A stretch of DNA of 54,871 nt from JACZUI01 sp965216725 (GCA_965216725.1 CBDCGI010000004.1:1-54871); one strand, 5' to 3'. Positions 10,242 to 18,473 are shown, numbered from the stretch's first letter. Translations and numbers: made by a program. Notes: generated by a model from the sequence alone, not told the origin.

Positions 10242-10386
10242 AGACGAACCTCCCGAGCCCTACCAGGTCTGGCTCCAACCTACACCCGGGAGAGTTGGCA
10301 GCGCCGGCTGACTGTGGTTGTCGTTTTACGGGCGTCGGTGGCTGGTTTAATCGACTACGAATGACCACGACACTGCAAGCCAACGC

Positions 10387-11559
10387 ATGAACCTGCGCAG
10401 TCGCCTCACCCCACCGACTCTGCGAACACTCGAAGGCGAAGCCGAACGCAGCGCCACTTGGCTGGAGCTCTTCTTCGACCTGGTGTTCGTCGTGGCGGTG
10501 GCGGTGTTGGGGACACGTCTGGCCGAGGCTCATGACTTCGAGGGTGTTCTCACCTATCTCGGTTACTTCTTCATGATCTGGTGGCTGTGGGCCAGTCACA
10601 CCTTTTACGCCAACCGCTACGACACCGACGATCTGGTGTACCGGCTCCTGGCCACCGCCGAATTGGTGGCGGTGGCGGTCATCGCTGCGGCCGTGGGATT
10701 AGGCGAGTCGAATTCGCCAATGGCTTTCGCCATCGGTTACACAATCGCCCGCCTGGTGCTCCTCATCCTCTATTGGAGGACTCTGCGTCACGTCCCGGCT
10801 ACGAGACCTCTGGTCAGCGGGTATTTGGTGGGAATCGGCATCGCCGCCAGTTTGTGGGCGTTTTCGATCTTCGTCAGCGGACCGACGCGTTTCGTCATAT
10901 GGACCGTGGCAATCGCCATCGATTTGATTACGCCGTGGGTGATGCGCCGGGAACAGGCAAAGGTGCCTCTCGACACCTCACATCTGCCGGAACGATTCGG
11001 CCTCTTCACGATTCTGGTGCTCGGGGAGTCGATCGCCGCCACCGTCTTCGGCCTCCAGGGCCACGGCTGGACGGCGGCATCGACGTTCGCCGCCGTGGTT
11101 GCTCTCGTGGCCGCAACGTCGCTCTGGTGGCTGTATTTCGACAACGTTGAGGGTGCCGTTGTGCGCCGGACCGACCCCACCCGACGCTCGTGGCGCCCGA
11201 CCGTCTGGATCTACTCCCATTTCGGCCTGGCTGCCGGGCTGGGGATCACCGCGATCGGGATGGAGCACGCCATCGCCGAGGCTGGAACACACGTGTTCGA
11301 CAGATTCGAGACCTGGCAGCTGGTTGGTGGTGCTGCACTAGCCGTGCTCTCGCTAGCTCTTATGCACATTGCCTCGGGTGACGCCACCACGTCGCCGATC
11401 CACAACCAGGTTGCGGTAGGGAGGATTCTCGCCGCAGTGGGGATTCTGGGCCTGGGCCTGTTCGAGATGCGCCCGCAGAGCCTCGTCTTTGGGTTGGCTG
11501 TGATCCTGATCGCGGCTGCGACGCTGGGCACCTACCGCCCGGCGGGACCACCGGACTAG
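10387..11559 (+). CDS. LtrA family (low temperature requirement A) membrane protein
   Basis: 390 residues, intact. The N-terminal block ERSATWLELFFDLVFVVAV is the hallmark of the LtrA family, followed by FFMIWWLWASHTFYANRYD and LGESIAATVFGL. About eleven hydrophobic helices span the rest, so it is a polytopic inner-membrane protein. LtrA was named for Listeria growth in the cold; the biochemical role is unknown. It stands alone between a divergent exported-protein gene and a convergent small gene. No strong ribosome site precedes ATG 10387. Confidence 0.9.
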   Translation: MNLRSRLTPPTLRTLEGEAERSATWLELFFDLVFVVAVAVLGTRLAEAHDFEGVLTYLGYFFMIWWLWASHTFYANRYDTDDLVYRLLATAELVAVAVIAAAVGLGESNSPMAFAIGYTIARLVLLILYWRTLRHVPATRPLVSGYLVGIGIAASLWAFSIFVSGPTRFVIWTVAIAIDLITPWVMRREQAKVPLDTSHLPERFGLFTILVLGESIAATVFGLQGHGWTAASTFAAVVALVAATSLWWLYFDNVEGAVVRRTDPTRRSWRPTVWIYSHFGLAAGLGITAIGMEHAIAEAGTHVFDRFETWQLVGGAALAVLSLALMHIASGDATTSPIHNQVAVGRILAAVGILGLGLFEMRPQSLVFGLAVILIAAATLGTYRPAGPPD

Positions 11560-11581
11560 CGCAATGGTCTCGTGGCCTCCA

Positions 11582-11809
11582 TCAGTAGGAAATATCACAA
11601 GCAGGACAGTGCCAACGAGGGGAAGGCAGATCCATACCGTTCTCGTCGACCTCGATAAGACAGCCGGCAAAGATGATGCGATCCTCTTCCTCTGGTGACG
11701 CCGGGGCAGGAGGCAGGCCTCTGAAGATGAACTGGACCTTTTCCCTGTCACCACAGTTGGGACAACGCCGGATTCGTTTCGGCAGATACGTGGGCTCAGT
11801 CGGCAGCAT
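11582..11809 (-). CDS. Small zinc-ribbon protein, unknown function
   Basis: 75 residues with two CxxC knuckles, CPNCGD near residue 16 and CPACD near the C-terminus, which would bind one zinc ion. ATG at 11807-11809. Between the knuckles is an acidic stretch (PASPEEEDRIIFAG). Such proteins may be nucleic-acid or partner binding, but nothing more specific can be read. It stops 22 bp after the convergent LtrA stop. Confidence 0.6.
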   Translation of the reverse strand: MLPTEPTYLPKRIRRCPNCGDREKVQFIFRGLPPAPASPEEEDRIIFAGCLIEVDENGMDLPSPRWHCPACDISY

Positions 11810-11885
11810 TCTTTCCTATCGGTATCGGGTTGTGAGCAGCTGAACTAAGTCTGGTTGCGCCTTGGGACAGATTTAAGGTCGAGGA

Positions 11886-12005
11886 ATGAGCGAGCCCAAC
11901 ACCAGATTCGAAGGTTTCCGCAGAGCGATCGCGCGTCTTCCCGTCCGCGATCGATACCGACGAGAGGAACTAAGTCGACAACGACGCTTCGATTCCCTCC
12001 AGTAA
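11886..12005 (+). CDS. Possible 39-residue basic peptide
   Basis: ATG 11886 lies 5 nt after GAGG. The product is Arg-rich (FRRAIARLPVRDRYRREELS) and overlaps the 3' end of the convergent TetR gene by 36 nt. No homologue comes to mind; it may be chance. Confidence 0.25.
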   Translation: MSEPNTRFEGFRRAIARLPVRDRYRREELSRQRRFDSLQ

Positions 12006-12596
12006 GCGTTCCAAGCCCCAGCGGAATTGGGCGTCGGGGTCCCGAGCCGAGTAGTAGTCGACGAGCTCGGTCAGAAGCGGCGCCTTTTCGGCCTCGAATC
12101 CCTTGAGCAGATCCTTGCGAACACCTGGTGGTCTGCTCAAGGTATAGGCGACACCGCCGACCAGGTGGAGGACGATTGCGTCGAGAGCTTCAGCCGCCGC
12201 GTGTCCAGCAATTCCACATTGGTCCAAGAGTTCAAAGAACCTCTCGGTGATCAGGGCCATATTGGGGACCGTGATGCCCCGGGAGGTGAAGAGTCGCCCC
12301 ACTCCTGGGTTTTGGACCATGACGCGGTAGAGACCGTCGGTGAAATCGAGTAGCTGGTGTCGGGGGTCTCCGTGGAGATCGACGACGAGTGCCTCGCCCA
12401 ATACCTCGCCGAGGACGAGTTCCAGCACCTCGTCCTTGTCCGACACGTGGTGATAGAGCGCCATTGGCGTCACCCCGCATGCTTCGGCGAGACGACGCAT
12501 TGTCAAGGCGTCTGCATCCTCATGACGGACGATCAGGCCGGCCTCGGCGACGATGCGTTTGGTGGTTAGGTTCCGCTTGTTTGAGTTTGTCGACAT
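11970..12596 (-). CDS. TetR-family transcriptional repressor
   Basis: 208 residues from ATG 12594-12596. The N-terminal helix-turn-helix is typical: LTMRRLAEACGVTPMALYHH followed by VSDKDEVLELVLGEVL. The C-terminal part resembles ligand-binding TetR domains (AAEALDAIVLHLVGGVAYTL). It is divergent from the flavin monooxygenase gene with 62 bp between the starts. Two 15-bp palindromes in that gap are the likely operators, so it should repress both itself and the monooxygenase until a substrate-like ligand binds. Confidence 0.9.
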   Translation of the reverse strand: MSTNSNKRNLTTKRIVAEAGLIVRHEDADALTMRRLAEACGVTPMALYHHVSDKDEVLELVLGEVLGEALVVDLHGDPRHQLLDFTDGLYRVMVQNPGVGRLFTSRGITVPNMALITERFFELLDQCGIAGHAAAEALDAIVLHLVGGVAYTLSRPPGVRKDLLKGFEAEKAPLLTELVDYYSARDPDAQFRWGLERLLEGIEASLST

Positions 12597-12610
12597 GTTG
12601 ACAGTACGAA

Positions 12611-12625
12611 TTATACACTGTATAA
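12611..12625. promoter_or_regulatory. TetR operator copy 1
   Basis: TTATACACTGTATAA: arms TTATAC and GTATAA around ACT. It lies 15 nt upstream of the TetR start. The match with copy 2, centred 19 bp away, points to two repressor dimers binding the divergent promoter region. Confidence 0.75.
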
Positions 12626-12629
12626 ATAA

Positions 12630-12644
12630 CTATACACCGTATAG
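12630..12644. promoter_or_regulatory. TetR operator copy 2
   Basis: CTATACACCGTATAG: the same TATAC-3-GTATA core as copy 1 with a complementary outer C/G pair. It ends 14 nt before the monooxygenase ATG and just upstream of its GGAG ribosome site, so binding would block transcription directly. Confidence 0.75.
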
Positions 12645-12658
12645 AAACGGAGTTCGAG

Positions 12659-13900
12659 ATGCTGAGTGAGACGCGAGTTGCGATTGTCGGTGGAAGCATC
12701 GCCGGCTGCGCGGCGTCGATAGCGCTCGGCCGTGCCGGCTGCGAGGTGACCGTCTTCGAGCGGTCGACACATCTTCAGGACCGGGGCTCGGGCATTGCCA
12801 CTCCGATCCCCTTGCGCGACCAGCTCATCAAAAGCGGATATCTCGATGGCGGCTATGCCACTTGCCCGATGGGCAATCGTCAATGGCTCAGCAAGGACGG
12901 GAGCACGCCGTTGGGTCGGCTGTTGTGGAAACAGACCAGCGTGGCGGCATCCAACAACTGGGGAAACTTGTGGAGGTCACTTCGATCTGCCGTGCCGGAT
13001 GACATCTACAGGGCCGGCATATCGGTGAAGTCCTTCTTGGAGGACGACGAGGGGGTGGAGGTCGAACTCTCCGATGGGACGACGTCCCGATTCGATGCGC
13101 TGGTGGGCGCCGATGGCTATCGCTCCGCCATACGTCGGCGTCTCGTACCGGACAGCATCCCCGAGTTCGCCGGCTACGTGTTATGGAGAGGCAACTATGA
13201 GGAGTCGAGGCTGGCCGACACCAGCGGCTTGGAGGCCCTCGACACCGACGACTCTTGGATCACTGTGACGTTTCCAGGTGGTCACGGGGTCATGTACATG
13301 ATTCCCGGCTTCGGAGATCGATCCGACGTGGGCCACAGGCGTGTCAATTGGGCAATTTACGCACCGTCGCCGGGTGGGTGGGACTTCGCCGAGCCGACTT
13401 CGATCGTCCCTGGTGACGTGAGCCCTGAGCTCTATTCACACCTCGACCGGATCCTCACCGAATACTTCCCTCCTTACGTCGAGATGCTGGTGAGGAACAG
13501 CCCAATCGAGGAAGTGTCGCTCCAGCCGATCTACGACGAGCCGCTCGACGTCTACGCCAAGGGGCGTCTCCTGCTCATCGGTGATGCCGGTACGGTCACC
13601 CGACCCCATACGGGCAGTGGAGCCACCAAGGCTTTGCAAGACGCGCTTGCCCTCGAGAGCTTCGCCACTTCCCTCGACTCATGGGACGAGGTGGTCGACG
13701 CTTACAACGAGGAGCGGGTCGATGCGGGCAACAAGCTCGTCGAGCTGGGAAGACGTATCGGTCGGGCCCAGGTCACCCACACTCCAGACTGGGCGACGAT
13801 GACTCATAGTGACTTCGAGGCGTGGACCGCCGCCACCCTGGCCGGAGAAGATCTCTACTTCTGGGGTTCGAGCGCCGAGGAGGAGCCTGTCACGGTCTGA
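12659..13900 (+). CDS. FAD-dependent aromatic-type monooxygenase (group A, PHBH-like)
   Basis: 413 residues, intact. N-terminal FAD fold VAIVGGSIAGCAASIAL with the acidic end TVFERS; the DG motif in LVGADGYRSAIRR; and the second FAD motif LLIGDAGTVTRPHTGSGATKALQDA. This is the UbiH/PHBH hydroxylase layout, using NAD(P)H and O2 to hydroxylate or epoxidise an aromatic or polyketide-like substrate. GGAG lies 7 nt before ATG 12659. It is under the divergent TetR regulator, suggesting induced detoxification or degradation. Confidence 0.9.
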   Translation: MLSETRVAIVGGSIAGCAASIALGRAGCEVTVFERSTHLQDRGSGIATPIPLRDQLIKSGYLDGGYATCPMGNRQWLSKDGSTPLGRLLWKQTSVAASNNWGNLWRSLRSAVPDDIYRAGISVKSFLEDDEGVEVELSDGTTSRFDALVGADGYRSAIRRRLVPDSIPEFAGYVLWRGNYEESRLADTSGLEALDTDDSWITVTFPGGHGVMYMIPGFGDRSDVGHRRVNWAIYAPSPGGWDFAEPTSIVPGDVSPELYSHLDRILTEYFPPYVEMLVRNSPIEEVSLQPIYDEPLDVYAKGRLLLIGDAGTVTRPHTGSGATKALQDALALESFATSLDSWDEVVDAYNEERVDAGNKLVELGRRIGRAQVTHTPDWATMTHSDFEAWTAATLAGEDLYFWGSSAEEEPVTV

Positions 13901-13962
13901 GCCCGGGTGGTACAGCGAGCTCGGACCTCATGCATCTTTGGGTGGGGCCCGCCGAACGTGCA

Positions 13963-13981
13963 CTCGGGAAGTAGGTGCGGT
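13963..13981. repeat. 19-bp dispersed repeat, copy 1
   Basis: CTCGGGAAGTAGGTGCGGT; differs by one base from the copy at 17294-17312, and its last 15 bases recur with the same single change at 38263-38277. All three lie between genes. Confidence 0.5.
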
Positions 13982-14088
13982 TGGATCTGGTCAACTCAGC
14001 CTCGGCTAAGTCTTGACTCGTCATCGTTCCTGAAGCCGTCAAACGCGAGACTCTGGATTCAGTCACGGTGCGCCCATACCATCTAGAT

Positions 14089-14205
14089 ATGTCCGATGCA
14101 CGTGATCTAGCTATCGATCCGGTCCTCGAGCCGGTTGAGCAAGCGTGGCTGGAAGCGCGCCTGAAGGAATACGAGGCACTCCTCAAGTACTTGCGCGACC
14201 ATTGA
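14089..14205 (+). CDS. Possible small helical protein (38 aa)
   Basis: ATG 14089 to TGA 14203-14205. The sequence ends LKEYEALLKYLRDH and is acidic, amphipathic and predicted helical, like short proteins often annotated beside toxin genes in actinobacteria. The downstream frame keeps a coding look (DLDRVDSALLAVEELVDPVEAA from about 14260) without a start, so this could be part of a longer broken gene. The rest of the gap from 13982 to 14480 holds nothing else I can support. Confidence 0.35.
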   Translation: MSDARDLAIDPVLEPVEQAWLEARLKEYEALLKYLRDH

Positions 14206-14480
14206 GGTGACCGGATCTTCGGCTGGCCATTGCGATCAACCAGCAGGTTCGGGCCGATGATGAATGGTTCGATGAACCGGACGATCTAGATCGCGTTGAT
14301 TCAGCGCTTCTGGCCGTCGAGGAGTTGGTGGACCCGGTGGAGGCGGCTGCGGTGCTTGCGTTCCAGCGCCTTCGCCGACGGTTGCTTCTCCAACATCCGA
14401 GGCAGGTGCAACGAAGGACGGTGCCTCCGGCAGCCCGAGCCGCTGTATGTGGCCCCTACGAGTCCGACCGAAGAGGCATG

Positions 14481-14720
14481 TCAGACCCGACCTACTTCCG
14501 CGTCGGCGAGGCCTCGAGCCAGGGTCTCGATGGCTTCTGGACTCCCGAACTGAGCAGCCTCAGCCTCTGTCAGCACTACGGCAGGCTGGATGGTGACGCC
14601 TTTGCCAGAGGGGAGTTCTTCAACGACGACATCCATGTTCTTCATGCCGTACTTGGCCAGAGAGATGCGGCCTCGCTCGTCAACCGGAAGGAATCTCCGA
14701 CCGCGCGTGGGGGTAGTCAC
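14481..14720 (-). CDS. AbrB/SpoVT-like antitoxin
   Basis: 79 residues from GTG 14718-14720. The N-terminal swapped-hairpin motif FLPVDERGRISLAKYG and the C-terminal helix (VLTEAEAAQFGSPEAIETL) fit small DNA-binding antitoxins. A toxin would be expected downstream at 14210-14480 on the - strand, but no convincing toxin frame is seen there, so the partner is lost, frameshifted or absent. Confidence 0.5.
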   Translation of the reverse strand: MTTPTRGRRFLPVDERGRISLAKYGMKNMDVVVEELPSGKGVTIQPAVVLTEAEAAQFGSPEAIETLARGLADAEVGRV

Positions 14721-14928
14721 AGCGTTCTTCTCCTGATTGAGTACGTCATGGAGCCCAGCGAGGTGTGCCCATAGTTGGCCATAGGGGTATTACCCCAAAG
14801 GCCCTCATGACGGATCTGTCCGGTGGGCGGGCTTTGCTCGGGGTCAGCCATGGCCTCCGCACGCTAACCCCGAAGGGTGGAGCGTCAGCTCACTGCGAAT
14901 CAAGTCGGACAGCTACGCTCTCGGATCG

Positions 14929-16026
14929 ATGCGTGGTCATCTGGTTATTGCTGACATCTCGGGCTACACCCGCTTTCTGACCGAAAGCGAGTTGGAGCAC
15001 GCCAACGGCATCATCGAGGACCTCCTCAACTCAACGATTGCTGCCATTGACGCTCCTCTTCGACTGTCGAGTATCGAGGGCGACGCGATCCTGCTCTACG
15101 GTGAGCTTGTCGAAGGCACCGTTGGTCAGACCATGGTCGAGAGTGTCGAGCGGCTCTATGTGGCGTTTTCCGGTGCTCTGGAGACGATGGTTCTGAACAC
15201 CACATGTCAGTGCAACGCCTGCGTCAACATCAACACACTGGGCATGAAGATCGTCATGCACTGTGGCGAATTCACAATGTCTTCAATAGGCGGTCGAGAA
15301 ACAATCACAGGACCCGATGTGATCCTTGCCCATCGTCTACTGAAGAACCATGTGATAGAGGAGACAGGAATCGAGGACTATTTCCTGCTCACTCAAGCGT
15401 GCGTCGATGCGTTGGGCGTCGAGGCGATCGTCGCTGGCTGGACCAAACACACCGAAGAGTATGAGCATGTCGGCTCAGTGGACGGCTATGTGGCTTCCTT
15501 GAAGGACGCCTGGGAGTTCGCAAGAAGCCAAAACGAAGACAAAGTCGTCCAGCGCGACAACTGGTTCACCATCAATGCGTATTCGGCAGCTCCCCCCGAC
15601 GTGGTTTGGGACTTCGTAATCAATCCGGTGAAGAGAAAAGCGTGGATGGGAGTCAATGGTGCTGAGGTCAAGGGCTCCGTCGGTGGGAGAATCGGGCCGG
15701 GTTCGGAGTATCACTGTGCCCATGGTCCGGACAACGAAATCAGCGTCTTTGCGGTGATCGACATCAAGACCGTCGACTACATCACTTATGTCTCTCAGGT
15801 CGCACCAGGTGTGTCGTTGAAGTGGACCGACTACGTGGTTGCGAGCGGTGGTGGGACGAGGCTGATCAGCTACGCCAAGCCGCCTTTCGACTCTGAATCC
15901 GGGCAAACTCTTGTGCCCGAGGTCGCCGATCAAATGCGCACGTTTGTGAGTCAGAATTTCCAAAAAGGCGCTGACCGGCTGGTTGAGATGGCTGATCAAG
16001 AAATCTCACAGCGCCAACCGGCGTAG
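14929..16026 (+). CDS. DUF2652 (cyclase-homology-like) protein fused to an SRPBCC domain
   Basis: 365 residues from ATG 14929. The first ~200 residues match DUF2652: HLVIADISGYTRFLTESELE, then LSSIEGDAILLYG, then CQCNACVNINTLGMKIVMHCGE. This resembles class III cyclase folds, with Asp residues kept at both metal-site positions (VIADISGY and IEGDAI). From about residue 215 an SRPBCC/START-like ligand-binding domain follows (FTINAYSAAPPDVVWDFVINP). The fusion suggests ligand-controlled signalling; catalysis is unproven. It stands alone, with no coding neighbour for 200 bp upstream. Confidence 0.75.
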   Translation: MRGHLVIADISGYTRFLTESELEHANGIIEDLLNSTIAAIDAPLRLSSIEGDAILLYGELVEGTVGQTMVESVERLYVAFSGALETMVLNTTCQCNACVNINTLGMKIVMHCGEFTMSSIGGRETITGPDVILAHRLLKNHVIEETGIEDYFLLTQACVDALGVEAIVAGWTKHTEEYEHVGSVDGYVASLKDAWEFARSQNEDKVVQRDNWFTINAYSAAPPDVVWDFVINPVKRKAWMGVNGAEVKGSVGGRIGPGSEYHCAHGPDNEISVFAVIDIKTVDYITYVSQVAPGVSLKWTDYVVASGGGTRLISYAKPPFDSESGQTLVPEVADQMRTFVSQNFQKGADRLVEMADQEISQRQPA

Positions 16027-16246
16027 TTGCGCCCCCGAAGTATTTCCCCCAACTCGAGCCGATCGGCACTCCTTCCCCATTTCGAGCCGTCGAACTACTT
16101 GGACGAAATTCGCTCACGGGCCTCTGACCTGGGGTCGTGTTCGCCGAAACCCATGCTTTGCCGACCCATCTACGCCTTCGGTATGTGACGCTCGGGAAAC
16201 GCGGCACTCGCAGGGTCTCGACACGAAAAGTACGGGAGGAATAGCC
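16027..16246. other. Intergenic stretch with no recognised gene
   Basis: 220 bases between the DUF2652 gene and a possible small ORF. No palindrome or structured RNA was noticed except an ordinary GGGAGG ribosome-site-like motif at its right end. Confidence 0.4.
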
Positions 16247-16426
16247 ATGAGCGCTTGGCCACAGATAACGACGTCCTCTCCGACGGTTCCGGGCTTGGAC
16301 GGTCACGAATGTGACCTGGAATCCAGGTGGTGTAGCTGGGGGGGGATGATAGGCGCACCGGAGGCGCTGCCGACGCAAGACGATCACATCAAACCGGGGA
16401 GACAGAGGGTTCACAGCGAGAGCTAA
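16247..16426 (+). CDS. Possible small ORF (59 aa) with an eight-G tract
   Basis: ATG 16247 follows GGGAGG with a 7-nt spacer, a strong ribosome site. The product has two Cys (HECDLESRWCSWGG) and no known family. A run of eight G at 16338-16345 lies inside, so the downstream frame is unreliable. It stops 19 bp before the VapB start. Confidence 0.3.
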   Translation: MSAWPQITTSSPTVPGLDGHECDLESRWCSWGGMIGAPEALPTQDDHIKPGRQRVHSES

Positions 16427-16445
16427 ATCTGATAATCTGATTCAC

Positions 16446-16688
16446 ATGCCGGATATCTCCGCTACCGAGGCGGCAAGGCGCTTCTCCGATGTTCTCGACA
16501 GCGTCGAGCACGAGAAACGCCACTACACCATTGTCCGACGCGGCAAAGCGGTGGCGCACCTAGAGCCAGTCACCAGCGGTCGTGGCTCTGACGTCAAGGC
16601 CATGCTTCGCCGACATGGTGCAGATAAGCACTGGGCTGACGAACTCAGGGAACTCCGTGGTCTTCTCGAGATAGATGAGCGTCCGTGA
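16446..16688 (+). CDS. vapB: Antitoxin of the Phd/YefM type, VapB-like
   Basis: 80 residues. The N-terminus DISATEAARRFSDVLDSVE and YTIVRRGKAVAHLEPV are the Phd/YefM DNA-binding fold; the C-terminal helix (ADELRELRGLLEIDERP) should wrap the toxin. The gene overlaps vapC by a GTGA junction. A direct repeat ATCTGAT-AATCTGAT ends a few bases before ATG 16446, and no ribosome site is visible, so the transcript may be nearly leaderless. Confidence 0.85.
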   Translation: MPDISATEAARRFSDVLDSVEHEKRHYTIVRRGKAVAHLEPVTSGRGSDVKAMLRRHGADKHWADELRELRGLLEIDERP

Positions 16689-17077
16689 GCGTTCTGTTGC
16701 TCGACACGACGTTCCTCATCGATGCGGAGAGGGATGGCTCCTACATCGATGAGGCCCTCGGAGATGAGGATGATGTTGCGGTGGCAGCGATCACTGTCGC
16801 TGAGATGCTGGTCGGCGTAGAACTGGCTTCGGATGAGTACCGGCCGGACCGTGAGCGCTTTGTTGAAGATGTCGTTGCGTATCTACCAGTGATCCCATAC
16901 GACCTGGCCGTTGCCACCGAGCACGCCAAACTCTTGGCGGCGGTGAAGAGGATGGGTAGACCCAGAGGAGCCCATGATCTGGTCATTGCAGCAACGGCTC
17001 TGGCAACAAGCCGGACGATCGTGACTGCCGACCCTGCGGCATTTGACGATCTGCCCGGAGGCGCTTCGACCAGGTAG
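16685..17077 (+). CDS. vapC: VapC-type PIN-domain ribonuclease toxin
   Basis: 130 residues from GTG 16685. PIN acidic residues are visible: LLLDTTFLIDAE near the start, AAITVAEMLVGVE in the middle, GAHDLVIAATAL and IVTADPAAFDDLPG at the end. VapC toxins cleave tRNA or rRNA using Mg2+. Translationally coupled to the upstream antitoxin. The last few residues overlap a - strand segment that looks like part of another protein, so the C-terminus may be a junction. Confidence 0.9.
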   Translation: MSVLLLDTTFLIDAERDGSYIDEALGDEDDVAVAAITVAEMLVGVELASDEYRPDRERFVEDVVAYLPVIPYDLAVATEHAKLLAAVKRMGRPRGAHDLVIAATALATSRTIVTADPAAFDDLPGGASTR

Positions 17078-17259
17078 CGGTCGGGGCCGATCTCTGTGGT
17101 CTTCCACGCGTAGAGGTCGTGAGCTCGTTCCAGGTGGTGGCCGGCGAGAATCTGGATTCCGTGGGCTTCGGGCGTGTCGCGGGAGAGGAGATGCCGGTTA
17201 TACCGGATGTTGCGTTCGACAAGGTGGTGCTCGCCATGCGTCGGTGTCGAGTTTGGCAC
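17060..17259 (-). pseudogene. Possible gene fragment opposite the vapC end
   Basis: From a start at 17257-17259 the frame reads RNIRYNRHLLSRDTPEAHGI and ILAGHHLERAHDLYAW, which looks coding. It then runs into the antisense of vapC. It may be a truncated gene whose 3' end was replaced when the VapBC module arrived. Family not recognised. Confidence 0.3.
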
Positions 17260-17293
17260 GCCCGTACTAGGTCGGGCGTCAGCGTCTGAGCAG

Positions 17294-17312
17294 CTCGGGA
17301 ACTAGGTGCGGT
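17294..17312. repeat. 19-bp dispersed repeat, copy 2
   Basis: CTCGGGAACTAGGTGCGGT, 25 bp upstream of the Doc-type operator; one base different from copy 1. Confidence 0.5.
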
Positions 17313-17336
17313 AGATGGGGCCTCTTCCTTCAGGAT

Positions 17337-17358
17337 TCATCATGATGTATCATGATGA
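17337..17358. promoter_or_regulatory. Palindromic operator of the Phd/Doc-like module
   Basis: Arms TCATCATGAT and ATCATGATGA are perfect inverted repeats around GT (22 bp). The site lies directly before ATG 17360 and is the likely autoregulatory site of the antitoxin-toxin complex. It also argues against the upstream in-frame starts. Confidence 0.7.
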
Positions 17359-17359
17359 G

Positions 17360-17581
17360 ATGACCATGCAGAAGTTCTCGTCACAGGCGCGCCCCGAGCT
17401 GCTCGAAGAGGTGCGAGCCATTGCGTCCCAAGAGGGTCGGCAGTTCCAGGCGGTTCTGGACGAAGCGCTGGTGGAATGGGTTGCACGAAAGAAGGGCGAG
17501 GCACCTAGGCCTGAGGTCCTCGGTCATTTGAAGGCGTCCATCGCGCGGCACCGCGACCTTTACGCTGAGCTAGCGAAATAG
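17360..17581 (+). CDS. Antitoxin partner of the Doc-type toxin
   Basis: 73 residues from ATG 17360 (a second ATG is at 17366; the frame is open from 17315 but that part covers the operator). The N-terminal half, KFSSQARPELLEEVRAIASQEGRQFQ, resembles a ribbon-helix-helix DNA-binding antitoxin. The basic C-terminal helix (LGHLKASIARHRDLYAELAK) would bind the toxin. Its stop directly abuts the TTG start of the toxin, so they are coupled. Confidence 0.75.
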   Translation: MTMQKFSSQARPELLEEVRAIASQEGRQFQAVLDEALVEWVARKKGEAPRPEVLGHLKASIARHRDLYAELAK

Positions 17582-17956
17582 TTGGTCGACTACCTGAGTG
17601 TCGTTGAGGTGCTGGCACTTCATGCCGTCCTCATCGACGAGTTTGGTGGCACCGATGGTGTGCGTGATCTCGGAGCGCTAGAGAGCGCGGTATTCCGGCC
17701 ACAGACGGGTTACTACGACGACCCCGTCGCTGAAGCAGCGGCTCTCCTAGAGAGCCTCATACAGAATCATCCCTTTCTTGATGGCAACAAGCGAGTGGCG
17801 GTGGCAGCGGCGGACGTGCATTTAAGGATGCATGGGTTCGAGCTTGCCGGCGATTCGATTGAGCATCACAAGTATCTGGTGGGTCTGATGGAGTCCGGAG
17901 CGGTGGATTGGAAGAGCCTCGACGGCTGGCTTCGTAACAACGTCGAGGAGTCCTAA
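17582..17956 (+). CDS. doc: Doc-type Fic-fold toxin
   Basis: 124 residues, the usual Doc length, from TTG 17582. The catalytic loop HPFLDGNKR matches the Fic/Doc motif HxFx(D/E)xNKR; Doc kinases modify elongation factor EF-Tu. VRDLGALESAVFRPQTGYYDD is the typical Doc N-terminal region. Unlike Phd-Doc of phage P1 the partner here is not a Phd-type protein but a ribbon-helix-helix-like one. Confidence 0.88.
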   Translation: MVDYLSVVEVLALHAVLIDEFGGTDGVRDLGALESAVFRPQTGYYDDPVAEAAALLESLIQNHPFLDGNKRVAVAAADVHLRMHGFELAGDSIEHHKYLVGLMESGAVDWKSLDGWLRNNVEES

Positions 17957-18473
17957 TCGGGAATTTTCGCCAGCGACCACCCAGGGAGGGCTACGACCAG
18001 GGGTTTCGCGATTCGGGTTTCACCCGGGTCAAACCGGGCTCAAACGACGCCCAGCGCCAACCGACGAACGGGGACATAGCCCCTAGGCGGAGCGAGGTTT
18101 CAAACCCGTTTTCGACGACTCTCCCCGTCGTCGCGTGGGTCAGACCTCATGGGAGCTTCGTACCTCATGGGAGAAACCAGGTTTCGGTCGCTGGACGACG
18201 GATGCGGAATTGTTGGCCGACCGACTAGGGGGTTACCGATGCGGTTGACGAGGAGCGGCTGATGTGGCCGACAGAATGCCCGGCCGAGATCGTTCTAAAC
18301 GAGGGTCCAGATCCCCCACGTATGGTCATCCGAAGGCTGGAACACCACACGGGATAGCGAACCGCCGCCAACTGCTGCCCGCAGCGAACAAGTCGGCCTA
18401 GACAACACCCTTCCATGACCCTGTCCCAATCACCCCTAGGCGCAGAGCTTCGCATGTGTGACCCTCCGGACGA
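17957..18473. other. 517-bp gap without a recognised gene
   Basis: No credible reading frame. It contains the direct repeat ACCTCATGGGAG at 18144-18155 and 18162-18173, 18 bp apart, and GGTTTCAAACCC near 18107-18118, which can self-pair. A short structured RNA cannot be excluded, but tRNA and tmRNA features are not present. Confidence 0.35.

Noticed and set aside
16338..16345. Phase-variable G tract
   Set aside because: No surface or restriction gene depends on it, and other homopolymer-linked frame breaks in the window favour sequencing error.
18000..18130. tRNA- or tmRNA-like feature around GGTTTCAAACCC
   Set aside because: No acceptor stem, anticodon arm or CCA end can be folded around it by eye; only a local self-complementary tract.
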